From the NCBI RefSeq assembly GCF_040807025.1, contig NC_090981.1, positions 66,969,645 through 67,033,644 on the forward strand: a DNA stretch of 64,000 bases, given 5' to 3'. The translations under genes were made by a program, and so were the position numbers. Below are positions 1-12,977 of this stretch, piece after piece; the first letter of the stretch is position 1, and every line of letters starts with the position of its first letter. The notes under the pieces were generated by a model, which saw nothing but the letters and a program-made list of their open reading frames with translations, was not told where the DNA came from and ran no database searches. This DNA comes from Struthio camelus (taxonomy: Eukaryota > Chordata > Aves > Struthioniformes > Struthionidae).

Positions 1-1619
1 TTTGTATAGTGAAACTAGGTTTATATTGGAATAATACCTCAAAACAGCCTAAAGGAGTTAGGGTAAGAAGGCTTAAAGTCAGCTCAGCCTCTCCCTCCCT
101 CTCTGTTCCCATTGTTATGTGAACTAGAACATGAGGGAAAGATATCCAAGCTACCGGGAGACCTGTATTGGTAGGTCTAGGTAACATGACAGCATGCTGT
201 GCAGGAGTCCCCTGTTCAATGATCTAAGCATGTTAGCTTTCTGCTGCACCTGTGATATAATATCCATTTTAGCATGTGAATGCTCTATAATTGTAAACTC
301 CGTAACAAAACACTAAGGCCCCATTTTCCCTTTTTTTGAAAACAGTGGTAGCAGCAGAATGCTTTCCACTGCCAGTGGAGTTTAAAAGGAGTAGACTAAT
401 TTTTGGAGGCTTTATTCTATACTGTAGAGATCAAAGAGAAGTCTTTCTAACAAGAGAGTGGCAGCCTTGTTTATTCTGGCTTACCAACGTAACAGGCATT
501 TAACGTTCTGAAGAATAAAAAAGATTGTTGCCGTTTTTCTGTATTGTATTTCTTACATTTCTTTTGTGATAATAATTTAGTGCCATGCAGGGATGAGTGC
601 ATTTGCTTCATGGGAACATTGCAGCAGGGCAGAATGCAGAGCTTTTCCTGATGCTGTTTGTTTGTCCTATGTGTTCCAAACATATGTCATTGGAAAATAT
701 GCAATAACATCTGAGAAATTACCAAAACAAATTGTTCGGATGCTTTACTTCAAATGCAAAGTTAGCCTAGGCTTTTATTGCAGTGATTTTCGGGGTTTCA
801 TCTTGTACTGTACTGTCTGTTAGTTGAGTTTCAGATTTCATTTCCATATAATTGCTTCCTAGTTTGTCACTTTGCAGTCTATTTCCTTTCCTGGAATACG
901 TGTCTTTACATTTGTCAATACAGAATAGCCTTACTTGCAAATATTCCACTGTTCTAGTATTTCCACATCACTTTGTTTTTATCTTCTTGTGCTTCCTGTA
1001 CCTCTAGGCTGTTGTCAGCAAATCTTACTCTTTTGATATCAGTGTTATGAAATGCTCTGAGAGCTCAAAAAGGGATGGCGGTACTATAGAACTTCTGCGT
1101 CTGTGTAGTTAGGTGGGCTGCACTGTAAAAGTGGGGAAAAATATGCCTGCAAGAGCAAACAAAGCTTCTTTAAGATTATAATGTGAACCAAATTGCACTC
1201 TTAGGCAGAAACATTTAATTTTAAAATTGGCTTTTGCCTTAGTCTTTGCGCAGTTGCTTGATTTTTATTTTTTATTTTATTTTTATTTTTCTACTTTAGT
1301 CGTTTAAGTGGTATGCTATAACCACAACCTTTATTCCATTTTGAATTGCTTCTGGCAGTTAAAGCTCTCTAATTTTTACTATTTAATTTGACATTCCGAT
1401 GTCTTATTTTCCTGGTTTAGGTTTTATCTTTTTTATTTCGACGTTATTAAGTGATCAAAGAAAATGAACGAAATGAACTACTGTATTTATTTATTAACAC
1501 AAAGCAGAAGCAGCCCTCTACCTGGGAATAGCATGATCAGTTAGGACTTAAAGGGAAAAATCAACATAGTGCTTAAATTCTGAGACTTTCTGGTTAATGA
1601 TTATTTATTTATTCATTAG
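1..1619 (+). other. SKA1: SKA1 intron, 3' part (upstream exons outside window)
   Basis: This AT-rich stretch has no supportable exon. It precedes the SKA1 exon at 1620 and ends in the acceptor sequence ttatttattcattag. I looked for the preceding SKA1 exon, which must end with two bases of a split codon, and did not find it, so it should lie left of the window. The sequence holds T-rich runs around 1260-1300 and no repeat I can name. Confidence 0.75.
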
Positions 1620-1789
1620 GTACATGAGAGGTCGTTTAACATATGATCAAATTAACGCGGTGATTCAAGACATGAACAAGGCTGTGGTTAGCAAGTACAG
1701 GATCCTGCATCAGCCACTGAAATCTATGAATGCCACTGTCAGAAATCTCTACCACAGATTCCTGGAAGAAGAAACTAAGGATACAAAAG
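1620..1789 (+). CDS. SKA1: SKA1 penultimate coding exon (microtubule-binding domain)
   Basis: SKA1 is a subunit of the SKA complex (SKA1-SKA2-SKA3), which works with the Ndc80 complex to couple kinetochores to dynamic microtubules in mitosis. The exon is 170 nt. Its first base completes a split codon, 56 full codons follow, and its last G starts the codon finished by the next exon. The translation includes YMRGRLTYDQINAVI, SKYRILHQP and NLYHRFLEEETKDTKG, which closely match the start of the C-terminal winged-helix microtubule-binding domain of vertebrate SKA1. The borders are an acceptor (attcattag) and a donor (aaag|gtatct). The reading frame runs on past the donor to a stop at 1807, so the splice site, not the ORF end, sets the exon end. 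Identification rests on recognised family sequence and exon length; I ran no search. Confidence 0.96.
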
Positions 1790-4700
1790 GTATCTTTTAC
1801 ACTTGTTAGCACCAAACTCGTAGCATTTGGATGTTGCAGTGCAAGTATAAAACTACGCGAGAAGAGCTTAAATGACTGAAGAGAGCAGGTGCTTTTCATT
1901 TTATGGTTCAACTGGAAACATCTCATTTTCGGAAAACAGACCATCAGTGCATTCTGGAAGTTGGTAGAAAAGCCTAAATTTTGGGAGTGCCTAAAAACAT
2001 CAGTCTTAATTTTAGAAATCCTGCTGTGACTGAGTCTCAGGTGGGGAACAGAAAAACACAAAACAACCTGTAGACTTTACAAGGATTTTTCCCTCCCTTC
2101 CCACCACGGGATGCCACAGTCGATATTGAACTTGGCCCTGAAGAGTTGCTCTTCCCTGTGGAGAGATCAACAATGCTTTGGCAGTCTGAAGCAATGAACT
2201 TTCGTTCTGGCTCCACTGACTGAAGAGAGTGGTTCTCCCTTGAAATAAATGACAGAGAATAAAAATGAGGTCTATCTGCAGATTGAATTCTAGACCACAA
2301 AGACTATAAAGGTCTATTTACTATGGAGAACTGGATAGTCGGTATAAAATCCAGTCACCATGGTCACAGTAGGAGCCTAGTTTATTCCTGTCTTTATGTA
2401 CTAGCTTAACATCCTGTCTCCTGAGCGGATAGCAGAGGAATGGATCACAGTGGTAGAGTGCTACCTGAAACATCAGCATTGTTTCCCAAATAATTTGAAA
2501 TGAAAACTGATGCTGGCCAGTGCCCCTCAGGATATTTATATCTAGATAAAGACGTGGGTTCTGTGCTTGCAACAATGCCCCAGTAGCTTATCAAAGGCTC
2601 GTGCTAGCTAGCTGTTTATAATAAGACAATAGGCTTTCTGCCTGACCTCCTATGTAAGAGCCTTGGCTATATAACCATTTAATCTCACTGCAAGAGCTCA
2701 TAGTTCTTGCAACTGTTTTCCTACTCCTTTGCTACTTCTTGACAAATATTTCGCTCATCTAGTACTTGTTGCAGAATTTGCATTCTTCAGAGACAAGATG
2801 ATGTGATCTTGTACTGGACGCTGTTTATGAGCTTCTGGGTGAAGTGATATAATTTAGGAACAAGGATGATTATTTTGCCTGAATAGTTTCCCCATAACTG
2901 ACTTTTGTCGCTTTATTTTGACTGAAAGCACATCACTTTCATAGTGTGTTGTAGAAAAAATTTAGAATACACAAAGACTGAATTTGAAATTGCAATGAAT
3001 AAACTTGATAACCAAACTACATGAACTGAGTTTTCAGTTTTTAAGCTGGAATGGACATGAACTATTTACAAACTTGATCTGAAGTTGGGAAATGTAATGA
3101 GCCATGCTGCAGTGGCTTTGGGGAAGAGACAGGGCTGTCTGCGTATCTTGATGTTTTCTTGTCTCTAGAAGCATAAGGGAGCAAAATCGCACCAAATTGT
3201 CTGTCTATTGCAATTTATAAAGCTGGTTACATTTTACAGGTTGATTTTTTTTTTTCCCGAAGATATGTGGCATGGTAGACCTCTAATATTAGAATCTACT
3301 TTTTGACATTCCTTTTGAGTACATATATGTAATCTATTCCTGGAAGGGGAGTACCACACATACCTGGCTTGGAGATGTCCTTAGAACGCCCTTATGTTTC
3401 CAAGTTTGGACATAGTGTTGAGCAAACTCTCTTCAGTCCCACTGAAATAGAGCTCTTTTCTGACGTCGCTTTGTTGTCTGCTTCTCAATTTCTGTTCTTA
3501 ACTGAATGTCCTTAGTTTTTCACTGAATACCAAGAGTTGCGTGATGATATATACTAGAACTTTATTTTCTTTACTTTGGATTTTCCCTGACCGAGGTTGT
3601 CTAAATATTACGGTATCGTGACAACATCAGTAACTCCTAGATTTTAAATGTAGCTCCTCCGTGGGGAGGGAGTTCTGAGAATATGGGCGTGCCTAGCACA
3701 TTTTATTTGGAGAGCTATAGGACAAATTTGTCCTATGAAAGTCAGTGTTGTAAAGGACTTTAACAAAAACCATACCAGAGGTGTACAACTAGATGACTTC
3801 ATGTGACTGGCTTCTGATTTGGGCTCGGGTAGAATTTGCTAGGCAAGTTTTGCTTCAGTCTATTTCTTAAAATATTTGCTTCAGTTTCAGAGGTTGTTGA
3901 ACTTTGGATTCTGATAACAGTATTAAATTGAAGTCCACAGTGAAGGAAGAGATAGGTCAAAACCACAGAAGGAATTCCTGGGTAGAAACAAATGTGAACA
4001 TCTCAACAGTTTGGTCTGTAGAGCCATGAAAATGGCAGGGCTGAAGGAGCACGTAGCCATGGTCCTGGCAACCTTTAGGTGTAGTACCAGTGTTCAGTGC
4101 TGTAATGACCCAGGATGATTTTTGGACTCAGAGTTCTAACATGCCAAAGGGTGACCCTTCGGTACATAGTGAACGTACCCCCCTACTAAGGGCAGTAACT
4201 GAGAGAGACACCAAGGTAATGACATAAGAGCTCTGTTTCAGTGAGACTTACTTGTCTGTAAGTTACTTGTCTACTTGCAAGTTGTTAGGTGCCATTCTCA
4301 TGCAGCTTTGAATATTGTTAACCTGCAGTAATTTTTTTTGGTTTGACTGTCACTGTCCTTGGGCCAATAGTAAGGAGTTTGACCCAATGGCTATAGAAGA
4401 GGTTAAATGCTAGAACATCTTTCCTATGCTTGGGGTGCTGCTCAGCCTGCATTGTGATCCTTGGTGGCATCAGTTGCAATGAGAGCACTGTTCTAGCTGC
4501 TTGAGAAAGGTACAACTAGTTAGAGAATTTTCTGTCGGAGAGTGTTTTTGTGCATGTGAGAACTATTGAGGCTTTTAATTTCTTCAAGTACCTAAGAGCC
4601 ATTCTTCACTTTCTTGTTTATGTTTCCTAGTTATGAAACTAGGACATTTGGCATCTGAGAGGTTGCTTTTTTTGTGACTAATCATCTAGAAAGTCTAGAG

Positions 4701-5067
4701 AGAGGTCTGGCAGCCTGTCAGACGGTTCTTACTTGACTAGCACAAAATGATTACATGTCTTTATCCATTGCATTTTTCAGGATAAGGTTATGCAATCATT
4801 GATTTGTTTGCTTAAATTTCTATTGTGAGTGTGTCTGTGCTTAGGTTTCTCGCTGTTCCTCGGACTGAGCTGGTTGCCAGCTGACCTGTTTCTCTGATTT
4901 CCAGATGAGAAAAGACACGGTCTAGGTTGTCAGGGTGGCTTCCCACTGAGTAAGGTGATTTAGTAAGTTAGTTTAGTTAGTTACTTAGTATATGGAGTTG
5001 CTATTTCCAACTAAACTATAACCCTTGAGCCAGCTTTGGTTTCTTGGTGAATGTATTGGGCTGCCCA

Positions 5068-5541
5068 ATGCAAGAGAGACATGGAGTTCCTGGAGCGAGT
5101 CCAGTGGAGGGCTACTAAGATGATGAAGGGACTGGAGCATCTCTCCTATGAGGAAAGGCTGAGGGAGCTGGGCCTGTTCAGAGAAGACTGAGGCAGGGGG
5201 ATCTGATCCATGTGTATAAGTATCTGAAGGGAGGATGTCAAGTGGATGGGGCCAGATTCTTCTCCGTGATGCCTGGCAATAGGACAAGAGGCAACGGGCA
5301 GAAACTGAAGCACAGGAAGTTCTGTCTGAACACGAGGGAAAACTTCTTTCCTGTGAGGGTGACAGAGCACTGGAAGAGGTTGCCCAGAGAGGTGGTGGAG
5401 TCTCCTTGGCTGGAGATACTCGAAACCCTCCTGGAGGTGATCCTGGGCAATGTGCTCTAGGTGACGCTGCTTGAGCCAGGGGGGTTGGACTAGATGATCT
5501 CCAGAGGTCCCTTCCAACCTCAGCTGTTCTGTGATTGTGAC
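5068..5541 (+). mobile_element. CR1 LINE, 5'-truncated 3' end
   Basis: About 470 bp of a CR1 non-LTR retrotransposon in sense orientation: the end of the reverse-transcriptase ORF plus the 3'UTR. Diagnostic segments are cctatgaggaaaggctgagg (around 5146), the aggttgcccagagaggtgg motif (around 5378), ggttggactagatgatctcc (around 5484) and a degenerate octamer tail near 5525-5540. A few bases seem to be missing after ctgttcag (around 5178), and the frame is broken, so no protein is made. It lies in the SKA1 last intron in the same orientation as the gene. It resembles the common avian CR1 3' end; I do not assign a subfamily. Confidence 0.95.
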
Positions 5542-5970
5542 ACCTGGTTATCCTGAATGTTGCTGCCCTGAATTCTGGGAAAACATTAGAATAAATCATA
5601 TTCCGCGTTGGTTCAGGACATTTTGATGTTCCTCCAGATGGAGCAGATTAGGCAATTGATATGTGGAGTATCCCTGGGTTCCTAATACTTACAGCAACTT
5701 GCCTTTTTGGGAACAGATCTCTGTTGGAGTGCACCATTTCGGTATGTTGCCCTATTACTGAAAGTTACAAACAGTCTTCATCCAACTGTAGTTACATGAA
5801 TGTGTGATGGGCATTCTAGGACCTCAGTTTTAAAGACTGTCATATTCCTGGGCACGTCTTCAGATGGAGTGTGTGTCCTGTTAGATGACTCACAAGATGA
5901 GATTTAAAGATAAAATAATGTTTTACTTAATAGGCTTACATAGGCAAATCTATTTAATAATATTGTACTC

Positions 5971-5989
5971 AAAAAAAAAAAAAAAAAAA
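5971..5989. repeat. A19 homopolymer
   Basis: Nineteen consecutive A within the SKA1 intron, not next to a recognisable retrotransposed sequence. Confidence 0.95.
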
Positions 5990-6093
5990 GCCTCCAAAAC
6001 TTGCAAAAGCCAAAGCAAACAAAGTCCCCAACTTCTTGGCAGCTTCAGCTTTGCAGCTAGCATCAGCCCCTTTCTCCTGTGTTGAACTGGAAG

Positions 6094-6112
6094 CTCTCTC
6101 TCTCTCTCTCTC
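6094..6112. repeat. (CT)n microsatellite
   Basis: About 9.5 perfect CT units in the SKA1 intron, likely polymorphic. Confidence 0.95.
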
Positions 6113-7525
6113 AACTTATTAGAAACAAGGCATGCCCCATCTTATCTAGGATGCTGCTGCCTCTGCTGCACTGCTAGGGTAGAAGGAGGAGGAAGAAAGT
6201 TATCCTTCTGCTTTTTCCAAGCACCTTTAGCCTTTCTGACTTATTTCTTCCAAGACTGGGAAGCATGATCCTGTGGAAGAATTCATTATTTCCTTCTACT
6301 TACATACAATTATCTTTAAGGAGAGTTTCTTTCTTGTACCTTAATTAACACGTTCCCTAGTTTCAGATTGCTTTTCTTTGTTACAGTTTTGTGAAGACGC
6401 ATGGTTAAAACCTTATGTAATATTACAGGAGGTATTAAATGTACAGTCATTTTACTAGATCTATAATTACTTCCTCTCCTGAATTGTGTAAGAAGACTGA
6501 ATATAAAATCAGATAGTAAAATTAGGAATGGAGCACTTGGAATAACTCCCTCCTTCCTCTTGCATGTACTGTTAGCTTGTGGGGACTTTCTCTTGGGATT
6601 CTGTTGCAGGCATTTCACATGCCCTAACTCCAGTTGAGGCCTTGATTTCTTATAAGTACTTGATAATGAGAATTTCCTTTTTGAAGCAATTAACTGCAAA
6701 AATGGAGGGACAGCCAGCTCTGATGGAAGACCTTCCTATGCCATTTTCTTAAACAGACGTAGAGAGGGTGCTGTTCCAAGTGGCTAGTTTTTATTTTTTC
6801 TTACGTTGTCTTAATTAACAAAGCGTTATTGTTCTCCAAATCAGATAGAACTCAAGGGAAAGGTAGGCTGCATAGCTTTTGATGTACGTAGGGCTCTGTC
6901 CTTTCGTTTGCAAAGGACCAATCCTAGAACTTGAGTGTTTACTGAGAGAACATCATCAGGCCACTCACTATTTCAGAGACCCGCCAAGCAATTACCTGGG
7001 ATTCAAGTTACGCTACTACTAAACTTTGTTCCGTGATGAAAACACTGAAGTGTGGTGGCTGCCTTTGAAGTTGTGCTATGACCTTTAAGCAAACCCTAAG
7101 CATCTATTCTTTTGCTCAGGTCAGTGCTTTGGGTGTTACTAAGAGTAGAATATGTATGGGCAAGCCCTGAAAGCGAAGTTCACTGACTGTTGCTTGTCAA
7201 GGCTCTTTCTGTGCTGTCTGCTTACTTTCTACTCTCCCCATCTTGCAGTACACCTGTGGAGTGCCTTGTGTCTGGATTCTGTAGTGCTGGCCCTGGGTGG
7301 TATTTGGGACTGTCACATGCTCTGTGCCCCAGCAGAGGAGCATGGATTGTTTGAGGTTTTAGTAGACGTAGCTTACAACAGACTGGCCTCACTGAATGGG
7401 GCCTGTGGACAGAGCAGGTTAGTTGCACTTAATGTAGTAAAGATTGGTAATCCTGCTTTTTGATGACAAACTTAGTGTAGGACAAAGTTCTTGAGGTAGT
7501 GGGGAGGCCATCCTGTTGCTGACTT

Positions 7526-7538
7526 CCCCCCCCCCCCC
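7526..7538. repeat. C13 homopolymer
   Basis: Thirteen consecutive C about 105 bp upstream of the last SKA1 exon. Runs like this are prone to sequencing or polymerase slippage, so the length may not be exact. Confidence 0.9.
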
Positions 7539-7642
7539 ATTGGTGTATGGAAGTATTGGAAAGAGATTGCCTTGTTACTTTTGAAATGTTAAATGTATCT
7601 TACAACATAATTCCTATATCAAGGTCGCTATTTGTTTTCCAG

Positions 7643-7791
7643 GTGAATTCTTTATTGTGGAGGCTGATATCAAGGAGTTCACTCTGCTGAAAGTCGATAA
7701 GCGCTTTCATAGCATCCTCAATATCCTGCGCCACTGCCAGAGAGTGAGAGAAGTCCGTGGCTCACGACTTGTCCGCTACGTCATCTGCTAG
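7643..7791 (+). CDS. SKA1: SKA1 terminal coding exon
   Basis: The exon starts after ttgttttccag with GT, which completes the split glycine codon. It encodes 48 further residues and the stop TAG at 7789-7791. The translation includes EFFIVEADIKEFTLLKVDKR and ends VRYVIC. This aligns with the C-terminus of vertebrate SKA1, including the FIVEADIKEF core and the basic stretch around HCQRVREVRGSRLVRY, which fits contact with the acidic microtubule surface. Together the two exons give the last 105 residues, about two fifths of the roughly 255-residue human protein. No frameshift or premature stop is present, so the gene looks intact here. Confidence 0.97.
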
Positions 7792-8227
7792 CAAGCTTTC
7801 TGGACGCTTCTTACCCGAGATATGGAGGGCTGAAGTATTCTGAGATGCAGATATGTTATGTTGTCTGCAGAGAGACAGTATGTGGGGGCATTCCCATTCA
7901 ACTTTTTTTTTAAGGCAGAAGCGCAAAGCAAAAATTGTTCAGATTATCTATTCTAAATTAGGATTAGAAATATCACATGACTCTAAGTATTTGAGTTTTT
8001 TATTCTGGAAACTTGAGAGGAACTACCATCTTTTGGTGAATTACAGATTCAAAACAGATATGCAATTGACACACCTGTGGTTACAGGCAGTTTAATCACT
8101 TTCAGGCCAGCACTCAGAAGTTAGTCTCTGCAAGTTAATGTTTCTTTTGTGTGTATGAGGTGGAGAATGTATTTAAAACAGCGTAGCTACTCAAAGGAAG
8201 CATTTGATTCCCCCTTCTCCTTCTCCT

Positions 8228-8240
8228 CCCCCCCCCCCCC
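8228..8240. repeat. C13 homopolymer in the SKA1 3'UTR
   Basis: A second run of thirteen C on the same strand within 700 bp of the first. Length is uncertain for the same slippage reason. Confidence 0.9.
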
Positions 8241-8800
8241 AATGCCTTAAGGCAATTTCCAGATTTCCCTTGCTTGGTCTTTTCAAAACATACAATTAGG
8301 ATAAGAAGAAAGTTTCCTGCATCACTTGAACAGGAAGATCTGAGGTAGTCTAAACATTTCCAGACTGATGTTTGGTAGTTCTGCCAGCCATGTGTTTTTC
8401 ATACTTCATCATGCAGCCAGATTCTTCGCTCAGTCCTATCCCAATAGGATTGAAACAGTAGAGCAGTGGATTTTAAGTGAAAAATGTTTGATCAGTATTT
8501 TCAAAGTGAAAGTCAACTCTAGTTTTTGTTACAGAAGATTGCTTTCAGAGGACCTGTTAGTGTAGTGAATTCTAGAGTAGAATCATTGTGGTAGATTTCA
8601 ACTCTGCAAGTAGTCAAAATTATTTTGACAAGAGAAGTTATGGTCTTTTTCTTCCTTAAGCGTGTACCTGTTGTTATACTCACCAGCTCATCTGAAATAC
8701 TTTGTGTTGTACATTGTCAGCAATAAGATGACAATTTATTGAACAAAAGACCCTGAATGAACTTTGAACCTTCTCAGTAAAGAGATTTTGGCAAGTGTTA

Positions 8801-8806
8801 AATAAA
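8801..8806 (+). terminator. SKA1: AATAAA polyadenylation signal, probably SKA1
   Basis: This is the first AATAAA after the SKA1 stop. It is followed within 20-40 bp by a T/G-rich stretch (gattcctgtttgatttattt) suitable as a downstream element. Later AATAAA hexamers exist, for example near 10492, but they are farther from the gene. Confidence 0.55.
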
Positions 8807-10472
8807 CCTGGATTCCTGTTTGATTTATTTAAGTTTTGCTCTGGGATACCAAGATCCAAGCTATGGTCTCTACTCTGCATAGTACTGGAATATGTTCCAC
8901 GTTTAGATAAGCCCACAGCATAAGAAGTCGTAAAAAATCTGAATATTGTTTTCTGTAGCTGTCGGTTTGATCCATCTGTTGCTTTCTGCAAAGCTTATTT
9001 TCATCAAATAAGCTATGGAGATGTGCATCTGTAAGTCATCAGGTCCATTTTATTTTTTTTGCCCAGTTTCACGTGCTGTAGGCAATTCCATAGTGGCCTT
9101 GTAGAAAGAATCTCTTGCTTACACAGTACATAACTGCGTGAGAACGAGAAGGTAAGCGCCCATGGCTTTTGGCATCCTCAAGCACTGGAAGTTGAAGTTT
9201 GAGGAAGGACCTGTGCTAAAGTGAGCTGATGAACAAGCTGCTTATGAAATGGAGCTAGAGGCGAAGGAGCATGCTATTGTCCGCTCTTTGTAGTCAAAAG
9301 TTGTCTTTTTCCTCTCAGCAGTCATTCCATGCTTTGTCCACTGTTTTTCATCCAAAATCCTTAGATGTGTTTGGCAGGAAGAGAAGAATGGATAACTAAG
9401 TGCCTCATATTCTTTGTACTCTTTAGACTTTCATACTGTTAATGCAGAACTTGAGGCCTTCTCTTTATTAAAAAGAAACCTCTTCATAAAGCAATTGCAC
9501 TGACTTGCCCTTTATTTTGTGTTTATATTTCTGGAGTTTCCTGTGGACATGCTCCAGACTGTCCAGCAAACTAACTTCTGCCTTTCTTCTGCTCTCCTTT
9601 GATCATCGGACTCATCTCTCCAGCCTGCACTAGGTGGAGATCCTGTTGCTTAGGTGTCACTAGAGAACGTAGCGGGAGTGACAGATGCAGGGCCATTTCA
9701 ATAATTTACAGTATGTCGACCTTTTTTCCTCAAGGATTTACTGTGTGATTATATGCTTTAACTTTAAAAGTGTGAAGAAGCAGCAGGAAGAGGGAGTATG
9801 GCCAAAGAAGGACTGAGCGTAAGTGAACGTTTGGCAGTAAGGAAAGGCCTAGGTATCCAGGAGAGTTCTGGAGGGCTTAACAAGGAACTTGGTAATGGAC
9901 AAGGTGATAGTCTGGGAGAACCAGCCTAACAGACAGGAGCTGTCTAATGCCTTGATTTACATCAAGGAAAGATAACAGAGAACCTTTCTCACAGATTGTT
10001 TAAAAATTGCTTTTCTCAAAATGTTTCATTCCTACTGTTCAAAATAGGAGCTCTCTGGATCATGGAAGACTGTGGTACCTGTGTAGCAATAGACACAGGA
10101 CATGTACAGGTGTTGCAGCTCTACGTTATGTTGTGTTATGCAGCATCTGTGTTAGCCTATTGGCTGTCAAACCAGCAGAGCGGCGGTGTCTTCCCACTCC
10201 TGTGGTAGAAAGCTGGATTTGAAGGTTGAAGTGGAGGGTAGCAACCAGATGGTCAAACCCGCAGCTGACGCACGCTCTGACTGCTGATATAACTGCAAAC
10301 TGTAGCCAGCCCAACTGCTGTTTCTAAAATGGGTGAGTCCAACTCGGACCAGCTTGCAATGTGATTGCCTTCACCACAGTGCAAAGGTGCCAGCTGCTGC
10401 CAGCAGCACTCTTCATGCTTGGGTTGGGGCTGGGGTCTTGGGGTCTTGCAGCTTGCCTTCTGCTAGCTGTTG

Positions 10473-10487
10473 TTTTTTTTTTTTTTT
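10473..10487. repeat. T15 homopolymer
   Basis: Fifteen consecutive T in intergenic DNA. Confidence 0.9.
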
Positions 10488-12963
10488 GGAAAATAAACAA
10501 AAAAACCCCACAAAACTGCCAATGCCATGCAGCATAACCTTGCTTTTGGCTATCCACAGTTAATGACTGATAGTTTAGTCAAAGTTTCTTTTGTTCACGT
10601 ATTGTCACTGTGGTGCTTTACCTTTTTTTTTTTTAAGTACTTGTTTTGGTCTCAGTAAGCTTGGTTGCTACATTAATTTTTTTTTTTCCTGCCTGTAATT
10701 TCTATTAACATTTTGTTTTGGGGATTGCACAGTTTGTGATTAATTAGATGTTGGTTAACAGCTTTCAGTCTGTTACTATGGAGTTTTTAATTTTCTAAAC
10801 TATTTTCCCTCGGGCAGATTCCCACAAACGTGCTCGTTATTTTAAGCCCCTATCCTGACATTGTATGTTCATTATTACTTTCTCTTGCTTCTCATGAGGC
10901 AGTCTAGCCACAGATTACAGTCGCTCACTATACCCTTGTACTTTCCTTCCTTAAATGGTTAATGCTGAATTGTGACCTGGAAAGCGCACTGGTGTCCCAA
11001 TTTCAGGTTTCAGGCGTTCCTATCTCCTTCCTTGAAGGACTATTTGGTGTTCCCACCATGTTTTGGGGCAAAGTGTTCTACCACAGGAGTCACCTCAAAA
11101 CATTACAATCCAGCTTCTTCTGGTGTATGTTTCCTTCTTTCTTTGGCTAGTGCTCTCTTTAGCTTTCCTCAGCGTACCATTGGCAATAGCGCTGAACATC
11201 AGTAAGTGTTTCTGCCAATCCTGCCAGATGGTTTAATGTAATACCCCTCCAAAACTTAGCTAACTTAAAGCTTTCCAGGGCTAACTTGTACTCTTCCAAA
11301 TGTCAGCTTCTCTAATATTTAAGCTTCATAAAACAAGGAAGTAAAACTGAGGTAACACAAATTTAATTGTCTGATACGTGAGAAAGAAATCGTATGTTCT
11401 TCCTGCAGCCTTAATTCTGCCCTCTTTGGGGCACGACTCAGTTTGTGCTTTCACACCCATTGCCTTCTACACCCATGGACGCAGTGGGAATTGTGAAGGA
11501 GAGGAGAAACAGTTGATGAATATGTGTTTGGTGAGCAAAATTACCTCCTTGCCCTCGTCTAGACAAAATAAGGGACCTAATGTTTGAGAAAATCTCATGT
11601 GATGTGGTAAATGTCTTGGGCAGAGGCAAAAAGAAACTTGCTAAATTTGGCCTTGATGGTCAGAAATCAAGCTTCATCCTGTTGCCCTGTGTGCAGTGGG
11701 TGGCTCTGGAGGACTGGAAACCTGCCATTTAACAACATCAAAGGAGCAACTTTGCACAAGCCTCGCAGGAGCATGACTGATGGGCTGCCTGGCCCTGCTG
11801 CTTAAAAGAAGACACAGTCACATGCATGGTCCCAGTGGATTCGGGTTTTGTTCCATTAATGGAGCCATGTATGCATCTAAAAAGCTGAGACAAAGCAAAG
11901 TTGTTTTTAAAGAGGTCTTTGTTGCTCTTGCTTTGCTATTTTGTTGGTGTAAAAAAATGCAATTTTTTTTTTTTTGTTCTCAACTCCTCTTTCGAAGAGG
12001 CACTGATGGAAATAATTATCAGTGGAAATAAGTGCTCAAAGCCCTCTTGCCCAAAAGTATTTTATTCAGCGTTTAGCTACGTGTTATTTCAGGAGGCAGT
12101 AATTTCCATATGTGAGAGCACATGTTCCTCTTCATACTGCTCAGGAGGAGGAATGGCAAACCGGTATTTCATGTCATTCATACCAGCTCTTAGCCTGTAA
12201 TGAGTAATAATAAACAAAACTTGTAAATAGCTGTATAAAGGAATTTTAGGTAAATAAGATAATTGATATCACGAATCTTTGACAGAAAAATCTCTGCTCT
12301 CTCTGAGTTAAGACAGGTCTCCTGCACACACAGTTATATCAAGTGATCCTTTGAAGTGTTGTCTTAATTAGAAAAAGTTTTCCCTAGCATGGTGCTTATT
12401 ACAGCTCATGGGACTAAACGTCCTTGATAGACTACAGTGATTGCAGTTGCTTGAAAAATAGACAAATCTGCTTTTGCTCCCCTGCCCCCACACAAGTGTG
12501 TGTGTGTACAATCTTCCTCTGCTCAGGGCATGTTTTAGTTTGTGTTCAAAGCAAGTTAAAAAACCATTCAGCTACCGGAAGAGAAATTGTGTCTTGGGGA
12601 CCAGGCCTACTTGGCAGCGCTATTCTTAATTAAAAAGAAAAAAAAAAATCCATTCATTTTCCTACACCTTTAATTTTCACACTAATAGCTCCAGCTAATG
12701 GCTGGTGGAGGTGCCAGACTGTTCATCTAGCTCTGCCCTGATAGCTATAGCATCGGGGTTCCTGACTACTGGCTTGGTAATGTCTTTGACTTGTTTGTTC
12801 ATATCCATTTGGGCCTAAGGCTGACAAAAATCGGGACTGTTAACTGCATGGTGATTAAGGCCTGATGCCCAAATATCCGCGCCACAAAATAAAATTGATG
12901 TGGGCGGTCTGGAGAAAACAGTTGCTTAAGCTGTGAGTTTTGAACAAACTTGCTAGTTGTTTT

Positions 12964-12977
12964 AAAAAAAAAAAAAA
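12964..12977. repeat. A14 homopolymer
   Basis: Fourteen consecutive A in intergenic DNA. Confidence 0.9.

Larger units (their letters stand above)
1790..7642 (+). other. SKA1: SKA1 last intron (phase 1)
   Basis: The intron is 5.85 kb. The donor is GTATCT at 1790 and the acceptor tract is tatttgttttccag, ending at 7642. It interrupts a GGT glycine codon after its first base, so the phase is 1. Inside are a 5'-truncated CR1 fragment (about 5068-5541), an A19 tract, a CT microsatellite and a C13 run. I see no other exon. Confidence 0.9.
7792..8830 (+). other. SKA1: SKA1 3'UTR (inferred)
   Basis: AT-rich sequence after the stop codon. The first canonical polyadenylation hexamer downstream is at 8801-8806, which implies a 3'UTR of about 1.0 kb. 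A C13 run lies at 8228-8240. The open frames here are short and look random. The real cleavage site cannot be fixed from sequence alone. Confidence 0.55.

Noticed and set aside
4985..5599. 204-codon ORF on the - strand
   Set aside because: It is antisense to the CR1 fragment at 5068-5541.
9067..9151. Segment between a strong acceptor and an AAG|GTAAGC donor after the SKA1 3'UTR
   Set aside because: All three frames contain stops, so it can only be a non-coding exon, and the splice-site resemblance alone is not enough.
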